Shown here in pieces: positions 25,681-34,636 of a stretch of DNA of 64,000 nucleotides. Both the position numbers and the translations under genes were made by a program. Position 1 is the stretch's first letter. Each line of letters opens with the position of its first letter. The notes below the pieces were generated by a model. That model had not been told where the DNA came from and did no database searches. It saw only the letters and a list, made by a program, of their open reading frames with translations. Origin of the DNA: Clostridium fungisolvens (GTDB taxonomy: Bacteria; Bacillota; Clostridia; Clostridiales; Clostridiaceae); NCBI RefSeq assembly GCF_014193895.1, contig NZ_BLZR01000001.1, positions 3,348,001 through 3,412,000 on the forward strand, read 5' to 3'.

Positions 25681-26643
25681 CTACTTTAGACTATACAAGA
25701 TATTTTCTTCAGTTGAAAAGTACCACACATTAGAAACTCCTGAATCCATCAATTGTGTTGCTATCACCTCTGCATGCTCTAAACTTTCCCCAAGAGCTAA
25801 TATGCATCCGCCTAGACCTCCTCCTGTTAGCTTTGCCCCCAAAGCACCTGCATTTCGAGCTATCTCAACTAAATTATTTAATTCACCATCACTGACCCCA
25901 AGAATTTTAAGTTCTTCATGATTGCGATAAAGCAAGTTTCCAAGTAAATATACATCCCCTTTAAGGAGTGCTTCCCTTGCTAATTCTCCAATTGTTCCTA
26001 TTTCATCTAATGAATTTTGAACTTTCTCAGTTTCAGATACATACATTTTCCTAACATTATCAACAGCAGTATGTGTATCACCATTTCTACCAGTATCAGC
26101 AACAACTATATATAAAGGAATTCCTATAACCAAAGGAACTATCTCTTTTCCCTTCTGAAACCATATTGGGTACTCACTTATTTCTGCAGCTGTATCAATG
26201 CCACTTGGTTTACCATGTGCATAGGTTTCAGCAATCTGAACAAGAGAAAATAAATGCTCTTCTGAAAGCCCTTGTTGAAATAAAGAGAATATGCTCCTTA
26301 CTATAGCAATTGCAATTGCTGCACTAGACCCCAGTCCACGACCTAGTGGTATAGCAGAATCAATTCTGATTCGTAAATTTGCAAAAGGTTGATCTACGCA
26401 TCTTAATGATTCCTCTATGCAAGCCTTTATTCCTTTCATTTTCACTGTCATGCTATCAATAGGACCAGTATAAATAGAAGATTCAAACATAATTGGGCCA
26501 ACTGCTTTTTGAATCGTTACTCTTACCTTTAATGGAAATGGCATAGCTATAGCTGGCTTTCCATAAACAACTGCATGTTCACCAACTAAAATCAACTTAC
26601 TATGTGACTCGCAGATGGCTGTCCTAGTAGAAACTGTACTCAT
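25681..26643 (-). CDS. mvaK1: Mevalonate kinase
   Basis: This 320-residue GHMP kinase phosphorylates mevalonate, the first step of the lower pathway. Motifs are KLILVGEHAVVYGKPAIAMP, the ATP loop IPLGRGLGSSAAIAIA, HGKPSGIDTAA with the catalytic Asp, and AKLTGGGLGGCILAL near the end. AAGGAAGG precedes the ATG. It is the first gene of the operon, with a consensus promoter 85-110 bases upstream. Confidence 0.94.
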   Translation of the reverse strand: MSTVSTRTAICESHSKLILVGEHAVVYGKPAIAMPFPLKVRVTIQKAVGPIMFESSIYTGPIDSMTVKMKGIKACIEESLRCVDQPFANLRIRIDSAIPLGRGLGSSAAIAIAIVRSIFSLFQQGLSEEHLFSLVQIAETYAHGKPSGIDTAAEISEYPIWFQKGKEIVPLVIGIPLYIVVADTGRNGDTHTAVDNVRKMYVSETEKVQNSLDEIGTIGELAREALLKGDVYLLGNLLYRNHEELKILGVSDGELNNLVEIARNAGALGAKLTGGGLGGCILALGESLEHAEVIATQLMDSGVSNVWYFSTEENILYSLK

Positions 26644-26727
26644 ATAAAACCTTCCTTTGCCAACTAATAAATATTAAATAGCCCTTCTCTTTTATATTGC
26701 TCAATCGCAAATAAATATCTATTGATA

Positions 26728-26756
26728 ATAATAATTGATTAGCATTTAATTGTCAA
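26728..26756 (-). promoter_or_regulatory. Consensus promoter of the mevalonate operon
   Basis: On the minus strand a perfect TTGACA (26751-26756) and a TATTAT (26728-26733) are separated by exactly 17 bases. No other gene intervenes before mvaK1. Confidence 0.75.
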
Positions 26757-26794
26757 ATAATACTTATTTTCATTAAATAATTAATATGCACGTA

Positions 26795-26842
26795 AAAAGA
26801 CGAGTATGTATACTATTTATTATTTATACATACTCATCTTTT
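26795..26842 (-). terminator. Terminator-like stem-loop upstream of the mevalonate promoter
   Basis: AAAAGA-GAGTATGTATA pairs with TATACATACTC-TCTTTT around an A/T-rich loop; on the minus strand T5 follows. It lies just upstream of the mvaK1 promoter, so it may shield the operon from read-through or end an unseen short transcript. Confidence 0.6.
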
Positions 26843-27060
26843 AATTCATTTATATATAGCTATTCCCCTCATAATTACCACATTTAATTTACATTTTCAT
26901 AAATTTTATTTTATCTTTACCTACATTCTTATAAGTAAATCTGTCATAGTATACTTTTTATCCTAACGATATACAAAAATCGTACTTGTCATTTAAGTTG
27001 TACATGATATTATTACTATGTCATCAAATTTAGCGTGAATAATGGAGAGGAGTAATAATT

Positions 27061-27462
27061 ATGAAAAAAGCATTAGAATTCTTACAAGAAAGTCGTACTT
27101 TTTATTTAGCAACTACTGAAGGAGATCAACCTAGAGTAAGACCTTTCGGTGCTGTTTTTGAGTATGAAGGAAAGCTATACATTGTTACAAATAATAAAAA
27201 AGAGTGTTTTAAACAAATGTTAGAAAACCCTAAAGTTGAAATCTCTGCTATGAATAAAGGAAAATGGATTCGTTTAGCTGGAGAAGTGGCACATGATGAT
27301 AGACGTGAAGTAAAAGAACTTGCACTTGAAACTATTCCATCCTTAAAATCAATGTACAGCATTGAAGATGGAGTTTTTGCAGTATTATACTTTACTAAAG
27401 GAACTGCTACTATTTCTTCCTTTACTGGCGAACCAGAAACTTTTTCACTATATAATAACTAA
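27061..27462 (+). CDS. Pyridoxamine 5'-phosphate oxidase-like flavin-binding protein
   Basis: The 133-residue split-barrel protein contains FYLATTEGDQPRVRPFGAVFEYEGKLYIVTNN and ENPKVEISAMNKGKWIRLAGE, the usual pattern of small PNPOx-like FMN or F420-type proteins. Its substrate is unknown. GAGAGGAG precedes the ATG. It lies divergent from the mevalonate operon and convergent with an araC-type gene. Confidence 0.88.
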   Translation: MKKALEFLQESRTFYLATTEGDQPRVRPFGAVFEYEGKLYIVTNNKKECFKQMLENPKVEISAMNKGKWIRLAGEVAHDDRREVKELALETIPSLKSMYSIEDGVFAVLYFTKGTATISSFTGEPETFSLYNN

Positions 27463-27492
27463 TAAATTAAAGTCTAATTATCTAGCTATACA

Positions 27493-27523
27493 AAAACCAC
27501 CATACTTCAAACATGGTGGTTTT
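27493..27523. terminator. Bidirectional terminator
   Basis: A perfect 11-base inverted repeat AAAACCACCAT / ATGGTGGTTTT with a 9-base loop lies between two convergent genes. Confidence 0.9.
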
Positions 27524-27542
27524 GTTGCATTTAAATATACTA

Positions 27543-28412
27543 CTACATTTTTTCACCATTGAAACGATATACTTTTGGTGATACTCCCTCAACCTTCTTG
27601 AATTGTCTTGTAAAATAATTACTATCATCAAAGCCACTTTCATATGCTATTTCAGAAATTGAAAGCTTACTTTTTCTTAACAGTAAACAAGCATGCTGAA
27701 TACGCAGTCTAAGAACATAATTCATAGGAGTAGTTTTATAATTTTCTTTAAAAATTCTATTGAAATGTCTAACTGAAAGCTCTGCTTTATCAGCTAAATC
27801 CTTTAAATTAATCTGTTCCCGAAAATGACTTTCTATATATGATACTGCCTTAGCTATATTTATAACATTATCTTTAAATTCTAAACTGATGATATCATAC
27901 TGCCTGGACAAAAACACCACCAGTTCCATAAAGCGAGAGTATATCATTGTCTGATATCCTTGATATTTATTTTGATATTCATTAAGCATATCAAAAATAA
28001 CTTCCTTTACCTTTTCATAATCAGAAAGGGTTAGTTTAAGCTTGCTCTTAAAGCTATATTCTTTTGCTAAAAATGGTTCAATAACAAAAAGCGCCTCATA
28101 ACCTGAAGATTTTCTTAGATCATTACCAACCTGGTGTAAATGTTCTGATTTATACATTATGTTACAAATTTTAAAATCGCAAGCCTCTTCGTATCCATGG
28201 AAGGTATTTTCATTTATGACAAATACGTCTCCTTTTTTTATAAAATACTTTTCTGAGTTTACAACATGAGTAGCTGTACCGCTTAATACAATAACTAACT
28301 CAGAAAAATCCCAATGATAATGTATAGGCATTTCCATATCATGCTCACCTGTTTGTATAAAGAAAGGAAAGTTATTATCTTTCGTAAAATAGTGTAAATG
28401 CATATAATCCAT
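27543..28412 (-). CDS. AraC family transcriptional regulator
   Basis: This 289-residue protein has an N-terminal cupin-like sensing domain (HYHWDFSELVIVLSGTATHVV, about residues 30-60) and a C-terminal double helix-turn-helix from about 188 (NLKDLADKAELSVRHFNRIFKE and SISEIAYESGFDDSNYFTRQFKK). GAGGGCGAT precedes the ATG. Its target and inducer are unknown; the family usually acts on carbohydrate genes. Confidence 0.92.
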   Translation of the reverse strand: MDYMHLHYFTKDNNFPFFIQTGEHDMEMPIHYHWDFSELVIVLSGTATHVVNSEKYFIKKGDVFVINENTFHGYEEACDFKICNIMYKSEHLHQVGNDLRKSSGYEALFVIEPFLAKEYSFKSKLKLTLSDYEKVKEVIFDMLNEYQNKYQGYQTMIYSRFMELVVFLSRQYDIISLEFKDNVINIAKAVSYIESHFREQINLKDLADKAELSVRHFNRIFKENYKTTPMNYVLRLRIQHACLLLRKSKLSISEIAYESGFDDSNYFTRQFKKVEGVSPKVYRFNGEKM

Positions 28413-28473
28413 TTTATCGCCCTCGTTTTAATGGAAATAGTTTTAGATTAAAGTGCATGTGAAGTACAATTTA

Positions 28474-30885
28474 TTAGTTATGAATTTTATTTTTCACTTT
28501 ATTTTTATATTCATACATGCGTTTATCTGCAATTTTTATAAGCTGATCAAACTCAACTCCATCACTTGGGAAGTTAACAACCCCATAACTATAGCTACAA
28601 ATTATTTTGTTTTCCCCAAATATTATCGGATTATTTTTAAACTGTTCACTCAATTCCTCAAATTTATTAATTAAGCTTTTGGAATTAACGTTGAAAAAGA
28701 CTCCAACAAATTCGTCTCCTCCAAATCTTCCTATAATATCAGAATCTCCGCCTAAACTGCTCAATCCTCCTGCAAATGTTTTTATCAACTCATCTCCAGC
28801 TAAATGTCCATAATTATCATTAACAAATTTCAGTCCATTTAAATCAAAAATAGCTACAAAAAACTCCTTTTTATCTGTATTATCATTATATATATTATTG
28901 TGAAGTAATTGTTCAAAATAGCTTCTATTGTATACATTGCTTAATTTATCGTATCGAGATAAATATATAGTCTCCTCGTAAAGCTTATGCTTAGTAATAG
29001 CGATAGACGTTTGGTTTGTCATATATTCCATCAACTCTATATCCACTTCGTCGAAAATGTTATTAAATATACTATCAATATTTAAAAAGCCATAACACTT
29101 ACCGTCTATGAGAATCGGTGAACTAATAAAGGATTTTATTTTTATTCCTTCTGCTGTATCTAACATACTTGCGATTTCAATCTTATCAATATCATTAAAG
29201 ATAACGGTTCTATCTATAATTTCTCCATCTTTAAACCAAGCATCTTCCAATTTAATTGAAAATTTTTTGATTTCTTCTGAATTATACCCTTTTGCTACAG
29301 CTATTTTTAAATTTTCATTCTCATCTAAAAGCAATATTGAACCACAGTTTCTTTCGTCAACACAATTAATAACTTTATCTAGTATTAGTTGAAGTAAATC
29401 ATTAATATCTGATATTTCATTAATGGAATAACCAATATCTAGCATTGCTTCTTTTAATGTTGATAACTTATTTATTTTTTTCCTATTCTTTTTTTGTTCT
29501 GTAATATCTAATATAACTCCAACTACCCCTTTGTCATTCCCTTGTTCATTTACAACAACTGATTTACTAAAAATAACATCATGTTCCGTTCCATCTTTAT
29601 GCATAAGCTTTGATTCATAAACTTGAGTACCTTCTTCTCTCATTAAACTCATGTCTGCTTTATCATAGACTTCTGCCAATTTTTCTTCAAATATGGCATA
29701 TGCAGTATTTCCAATAAGATCCTCTTTAGTAATCCCTAAATACTCTGTAAATGCATTATTACAATGATTATATACGCCATATTCATCTTTAGAATATATA
29801 GGATTGGGGATAGCATCCATTAGTGTCTCAACAAAATTCAAATTATTATATAACTTTTCTCTCTGCAATTCAAATTCAGTGACATCATTTAAAATTAGTA
29901 TTTTACCAATACTTTCACCTGAAGCTTCATATATATTATTAATATTTAGCTTATAGTATCTTGATTGTCCCTTATCATTTATATTAATTAAGTTTCCATT
30001 ATAAGACTTGTTATTTATAGCTTTTAGCAATGTCTTGTGTTCCTTCAACACCTCATCAATTTTTTTATCCCCGTCCTCTGTATACTTTAATTCTGAAATA
30101 ATATTTTTTGACGCATTATTAAAATTAACTATATTATTTTCTGAATCCAATATTATAACTCCATCTAACATATTTGAAAAAACTTTCTCTAGTGCTATTG
30201 GAGTAATTTTTAATAATTTAAATTTAAATATAGCATAACTAGAAATTATCCCTGAAACAGAAAATGCAAGAGGACATAAATCCAATTGAAAGTGAAACAC
30301 TCTCAGCATGTAAGTAATATCTAAAATCCATGGAATTATCCATGCTATTATTAAAAACAAGATTTGTTTTCTTATAATTGAAACTGCTTTAAAATAAGCT
30401 AAGATAAAAATTATTAGACCTATAACCATTATTACATATGTATAAATAATATTAACCCAATACCATGGACCACGTACAATATTTGTAATTGGAAAGATAC
30501 CACTATTATTCATGTATAGTTCTTTATAAAAAAGGTGATGAAAATCATTTGTATAATTTAGTATCAATGTTATAAAAGGGATAATAAATAATAGTACTAC
30601 TATATTTTTTTTAATTTTCCCCTTATGTCCATTAAATTTAAGCGCAAATAATAACCAAACTACAGGTAGAAATGCTATTCCTAAATACTCAACCTTAATC
30701 CAAAACTTTACGTTTTCAATACTTGTACATAATATTTCAAAAGCATATCCAAATGAATAAATTGATACTGGAAGTAAAGCTAAAGAAACATATATTTTGT
30801 CTCTCCTCCAGGAAAAATACCCCACATAAAGAAGTACAATTGCTGATACTATTAACACAAAACTAAACAAAATATTAACCTTCAA
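28474..30885 (-). CDS. Diguanylate cyclase: 7TM-PAS-PAS-GAF-GGDEF
   Basis: This roughly 803-residue signalling protein has seven N-terminal helices (about 1-225, histidine-kinase N-terminal 7TM type), two PAS domains (about 225-335 and 345-465), a GAF domain (about 490-630) and a C-terminal GGDEF domain (about 645-800) with an intact FGGDEFVG. The GGDEF should make cyclic di-GMP. The product-inhibition RxxD site is absent (GDSD at that position). I place the start at the TTG at 30885 with GGGGTGAT upstream; the GTG at 30894 is part of that site. Ligand unknown. Confidence 0.87.
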   Translation of the reverse strand: MKVNILFSFVLIVSAIVLLYVGYFSWRRDKIYVSLALLPVSIYSFGYAFEILCTSIENVKFWIKVEYLGIAFLPVVWLLFALKFNGHKGKIKKNIVVLLFIIPFITLILNYTNDFHHLFYKELYMNNSGIFPITNIVRGPWYWVNIIYTYVIMVIGLIIFILAYFKAVSIIRKQILFLIIAWIIPWILDITYMLRVFHFQLDLCPLAFSVSGIISSYAIFKFKLLKITPIALEKVFSNMLDGVIILDSENNIVNFNNASKNIISELKYTEDGDKKIDEVLKEHKTLLKAINNKSYNGNLININDKGQSRYYKLNINNIYEASGESIGKILILNDVTEFELQREKLYNNLNFVETLMDAIPNPIYSKDEYGVYNHCNNAFTEYLGITKEDLIGNTAYAIFEEKLAEVYDKADMSLMREEGTQVYESKLMHKDGTEHDVIFSKSVVVNEQGNDKGVVGVILDITEQKKNRKKINKLSTLKEAMLDIGYSINEISDINDLLQLILDKVINCVDERNCGSILLLDENENLKIAVAKGYNSEEIKKFSIKLEDAWFKDGEIIDRTVIFNDIDKIEIASMLDTAEGIKIKSFISSPILIDGKCYGFLNIDSIFNNIFDEVDIELMEYMTNQTSIAITKHKLYEETIYLSRYDKLSNVYNRSYFEQLLHNNIYNDNTDKKEFFVAIFDLNGLKFVNDNYGHLAGDELIKTFAGGLSSLGGDSDIIGRFGGDEFVGVFFNVNSKSLINKFEELSEQFKNNPIIFGENKIICSYSYGVVNFPSDGVEFDQLIKIADKRMYEYKNKVKNKIHN

Positions 30886-30986
30886 AAATATCACCCCAAT
30901 TACCTATTATACTAAACATATACTAAAAATCTCTACCAGTGTTATACTATTTTTTTATATTTAATACATTTTACTGTATTTCAATT

Positions 30987-31028
30987 AAAAATATCCCGTC
31001 TAAACTTTTACGTTTAAACGGGATATTT
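30987..31028 (-). terminator. Terminator of the eut operon
   Basis: AAATATCCCGT with TAAAC pairs with GTTTA and ACGGGATATTT, followed on the minus strand by a T-run. It lies about 55 bases after the eutC stop. Confidence 0.88.
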
Positions 31029-31083
31029 CCATTTTATTTTAATATTATTTCATCAAATTACTATAAAACAACATACATCATAT

Positions 31084-31854
31084 CTATAATTTAAGAGCTG
31101 TTCCACTTTTCTTTTCCCTTATTAATATTTCTATTAACTGCACTATTTGTGCTCCAGCCTCAACTGGTGGCATTCCATTTTTGTGTATATTCGATACTAC
31201 AGTTCTTTGAGATTCTGGTTTTTCGCTACTTGCTTTATATGCCATATAGCAACTCATACTTTCTCCTGTAGCAAGGCCTGGTCTTTCTCCTATTAGTATA
31301 AGAGTGACCATTGCATTTAAAGCTTCACTTATTTTATCCATAGTGGCAACTCTAGCATATTTGACAAAAATAGGTGTTCCAATCTTATATCCTTTAGCTT
31401 TTGCGCCTTCATAAATCATCGGATATATTTCTTTTAAATTTGAAGTTATAGCAGGTGAGCTTAGCCCATCACCAGCTATAATTTGCACGTCAACATTATT
31501 AATGCAGTCTTTTTTTATATTCATTAATATTTCTTCCGAAAATTTTCTTCCTAAATCAGGTCTTGTTATATATTCTTCTTTATCTTTCACTAATGTTTGA
31601 ATTTTATAAAATCCAAGCTCATCAACTACTTTTTCATCTACATAAGACCATACTGCATCCATAGCAACCGCATGGTCTGCTCTTAATTTCAAATATGTGC
31701 TGGTTTTATATCTTGTTCCAGCTCTTCCTGAACAAATTCTTGCTGGTGTAGATTGTTTTAAAATCATACAACCTTTGTAATCTAGTGGAGCATCAATTGA
31801 AATCTTAGTGTTTAAATCCTCGGCTGATATATCTTTTAAAATATCTTGTTCCAC
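31084..31854 (-). CDS. eutC: Ethanolamine ammonia-lyase small subunit
   Basis: This 256-residue subunit pairs with EutB to form the cobalamin-dependent enzyme that splits ethanolamine to acetaldehyde and ammonia. Visible family segments are TPARICSGRAGTRYKT, LRADHAVAMDAVWSYV, VQIIAGDGLSSPAI and LIGERPGLATGESMSCYMAY. It starts with a GTG, with AGGAGGTG upstream, three bases after eutB. It is shorter than the E. coli protein (about 295), mainly at the N-terminus. Confidence 0.95.
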   Translation of the reverse strand: MEQDILKDISAEDLNTKISIDAPLDYKGCMILKQSTPARICSGRAGTRYKTSTYLKLRADHAVAMDAVWSYVDEKVVDELGFYKIQTLVKDKEEYITRPDLGRKFSEEILMNIKKDCINNVDVQIIAGDGLSSPAITSNLKEIYPMIYEGAKAKGYKIGTPIFVKYARVATMDKISEALNAMVTLILIGERPGLATGESMSCYMAYKASSEKPESQRTVVSNIHKNGMPPVEAGAQIVQLIEILIREKKSGTALKL

Positions 31855-31857
31855 AGG

Positions 31858-33225
31858 CTACACCTCCTGATTTAAGAAAATGGATGGATCTCCCGCTCTA
31901 CTTGTTAAGGCTCCATTTTCCATTATTCCAAGCTCATTAAGTCTGATTTCAAACTCGTTTATTGGTCTTTTATTAGTTATTTGTCTTAAAGTTGCAACAT
32001 CATGATAACTTGATGATTGATACATCAACATTACATCATCTCCACCTGGAACCCCCATAAAATAATTGCAGTTTGCTTGTGCAAGTAATACAGCTAAATT
32101 CTCCAAATCATTTTGATCTGCCTTCATATGATTTGTATAACAAACATCAACCCCCATTGAAAGACCAGTTAGTTTTCCCATAAAATGATCCTCAAGCCCT
32201 GCTCTTATAACTTGCGCTCCATCATAAAGGTATTCCGGTCCGATAAAACCCACAACAGTATTTACCAAGAAAGGTTTGTATCTTTTTGCAAGTCCATAGC
32301 ATCTAGCCTCCATGGTGAGCTGATCTGCTCCATTATGACCTTCAGAAGATAATTCAGATCCTTGCCCAGTTTCAAAATACATAAAATTATCACCTTTAGA
32401 AGCTTTAAGCTCCTTCATTAAAAAATAAGCTTCATCCAATAACTTAACATCTATTCCAAAAGCTCTATTTGAAATTTCAGAACCTGCAATACTTTGAAAC
32501 ATCAAATCCATAGGAGCACCTTTTCTTATTGCCTCCATTTGAGTGGTTACATGTGCTAAAACACAATTTTGAGTTGGCACTTTGAACTTGTTCATAAAAT
32601 CTTTAAAAGCTTTTAGTATATTTGATACACTTTCAATTGAATCAACTGCAGGATTAAGTCCAATTACAGCATCGCCTACTCCATAACTTATTCCTTCCAT
32701 AACAGATGCCATTATACCATCGATACTATCTGTGGGATGATTAGGTTGAAGTCTTGCTGCAAGTGTTCCAACATTTCCAATGGTTGTATTGCAGGTTGCT
32801 TTATTAATTATTTTTCTTGAAGCGCATATAAGATCCATATTACTCATAAGCTTAGTTACACCAGCTATAACTTCTGAAGTCAAACCGTCTCTTATAGCTT
32901 TTATTTCTTCTCCAGTTGATTCCAAAAGAAATTCTCTAAATTCACCTATAGTCATAGACTTTATTTTATTAAATATTTCTTCATTGACTCCATCTTGAAT
33001 AACTCTTGTAACTTCATCAATTTCATAATCTACTACTGGGTTATTTCTTAAATCACCTATAGTCAATTCTGAAAGAACGATTTTTGCTGCCACTCTTTCT
33101 TCAGTAGATTTAGCTATTATTCTCGCAAGTCTGTCACCTGATTTTTCTTCATTTGCTTTTGCAAGAACTTCCTTTACATCTGAAAATTTATATACTTTTC
33201 CAAAAAGTGTTGTTCTTAAAACCAT
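31858..33225 (-). CDS. eutB: Ethanolamine ammonia-lyase large subunit
   Basis: This 455-residue TIM-barrel subunit holds the substrate and cobalamin. Conserved parts are FREFLLESTGEEIKAIRDGLTSEV, LQPNHPTDSIDGIMASVMEG, GLNPAVDSIESV and FETGQGSELSSEGHNGADQLTMEAR. AAGGGGGG precedes the ATG. It follows the permease gene closely (14 bases). Confidence 0.97.
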   Translation of the reverse strand: MVLRTTLFGKVYKFSDVKEVLAKANEEKSGDRLARIIAKSTEERVAAKIVLSELTIGDLRNNPVVDYEIDEVTRVIQDGVNEEIFNKIKSMTIGEFREFLLESTGEEIKAIRDGLTSEVIAGVTKLMSNMDLICASRKIINKATCNTTIGNVGTLAARLQPNHPTDSIDGIMASVMEGISYGVGDAVIGLNPAVDSIESVSNILKAFKDFMNKFKVPTQNCVLAHVTTQMEAIRKGAPMDLMFQSIAGSEISNRAFGIDVKLLDEAYFLMKELKASKGDNFMYFETGQGSELSSEGHNGADQLTMEARCYGLAKRYKPFLVNTVVGFIGPEYLYDGAQVIRAGLEDHFMGKLTGLSMGVDVCYTNHMKADQNDLENLAVLLAQANCNYFMGVPGGDDVMLMYQSSSYHDVATLRQITNKRPINEFEIRLNELGIMENGALTSRAGDPSIFLNQEV

Positions 33226-33239
33226 ATATGTCCCCCCTT

Positions 33240-34565
33240 CTAGACAGCTTCGCTATCCACCTCTTCAATTGAAGGCTCTGCAGTTGAATTTTGCATTTTT
33301 GCATATAAATAATAATAGATGATAGATATTGCATAAGCTCCAACTACCCAAGCTACAGTTGAAAGATTTGACACTGTTAGTGCTACCAAAAATAATAAGG
33401 CTATCGCAAGAGATATTGCTGGAACTACTGGATAAACTACTTTAAATGGTCTATTAAGATTAGGTTCCTTATTTCTTAAAATGAATAAAGAAATCATGCT
33501 AATTATATACAAGGCTACAGCTCCAAAACATGATATAACAATAATTACACTAGTTTGTCCTGTTAAAACAAATATCATTCCAATAAGACTCATTACAACT
33601 ATAGAATAAACAGGTGCACCTTTAGAATTTATTCTTGATAAGAACTTAGGCAAGTAACCTGATCTTGACATTGCAAATGCTTGTCTTGAATACCCAATTA
33701 TTATTCCATGTAGACTAGCTACAAGTCCAAACAATCCAATAAAACTCATAACTTTAGATAATAAACCAACTCCGTATACTCCTTCTAATGCTGTAGGCAA
33801 AGGTGAATCTGATGAACTTAAAACACTAGCATCTGAGACTCCTGCTGATATAAAAAATGTTCCAACTGCCAATATAACGAGAGTTGCTATCCCTAATATA
33901 AAACCTTTAGGAATATCTTTCTTAGGATTTTCACATTCCTCTGCAGACATTGCTCCACCTTCTACCGCTAAATAAAACCAGATGGCAAAAGGTATTGCAC
34001 TGAATATTCCACTAAAACCACCTTTTAAAATTTCCCCTGCAAAAATGTTCTTCATCTCAACATGAGGAGCTCCGGCCCCTATAAATAGAAGCAATCCACC
34101 AATTGCAACGATTGTAACTATAAGTTCAACCTTAGCTGCTGCTTCTATGCCTAAACAATTTATAATAACAAATATTCCATAAGCAATTAATGCGGCTATA
34201 ACAGCAGGTACTGATGGAATTAAAAAGTGAATATATGCTCCTATTGATAATGCTATAGCTGGAGTTGCGAATAAGAACTCCACTAAACATGAAAATCCAG
34301 CAATAAAACCTCCAAATTTTCCAAGTGACCTTGAAGCATATTCAGATGGTCCTCCAGCATGTGGAATAGCAGTTGAAAGTTCAGCATAACCAAACATAAA
34401 TGTAGTATAAAAAACTGTAACTATCAGTATCGCTATAATAAATCCTACTGGACTTGTGGATGCCAATGCATAGTTCCACCCGCAATACATTCCCGATATA
34501 ACCATCCCAACAATTATTCCCCAAAGTTGTACTGGTTTTAAGGTTTTCTTTAATTCATTATTCAT
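33240..34565 (-). CDS. eat: Ethanolamine permease (APC superfamily)
   Basis: This 441-residue transporter has twelve predicted helices and the APC pattern: GMVISGMYCGWNYALASTSPVGF, FGYAELSTAIPHAGGPSEYASRSLG, WFYLAVEGGAMSAEECENPKKDIPKG. This is the sequence style of the proton-coupled ethanolamine permease family. Its place between eutA and eutB strongly supports ethanolamine as substrate. AGGGGCG precedes the ATG. Confidence 0.93.
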   Translation of the reverse strand: MNNELKKTLKPVQLWGIIVGMVISGMYCGWNYALASTSPVGFIIAILIVTVFYTTFMFGYAELSTAIPHAGGPSEYASRSLGKFGGFIAGFSCLVEFLFATPAIALSIGAYIHFLIPSVPAVIAALIAYGIFVIINCLGIEAAAKVELIVTIVAIGGLLLFIGAGAPHVEMKNIFAGEILKGGFSGIFSAIPFAIWFYLAVEGGAMSAEECENPKKDIPKGFILGIATLVILAVGTFFISAGVSDASVLSSSDSPLPTALEGVYGVGLLSKVMSFIGLFGLVASLHGIIIGYSRQAFAMSRSGYLPKFLSRINSKGAPVYSIVVMSLIGMIFVLTGQTSVIIVISCFGAVALYIISMISLFILRNKEPNLNRPFKVVYPVVPAISLAIALLFLVALTVSNLSTVAWVVGAYAISIIYYYLYAKMQNSTAEPSIEEVDSEAV

Positions 34566-34636
34566 TTTTACACGCCCCTTTTATTATTTTTAATAGATTT
34601 ACCTTTATAATTTCTTATTTAATCCAGCGACCATCA

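Noticed and set aside
26795..26842. Attenuator inside the mevalonate operon leader
   Set aside because: The consensus promoter lies downstream of the hairpin, so the hairpin would not be in the operon's transcript.
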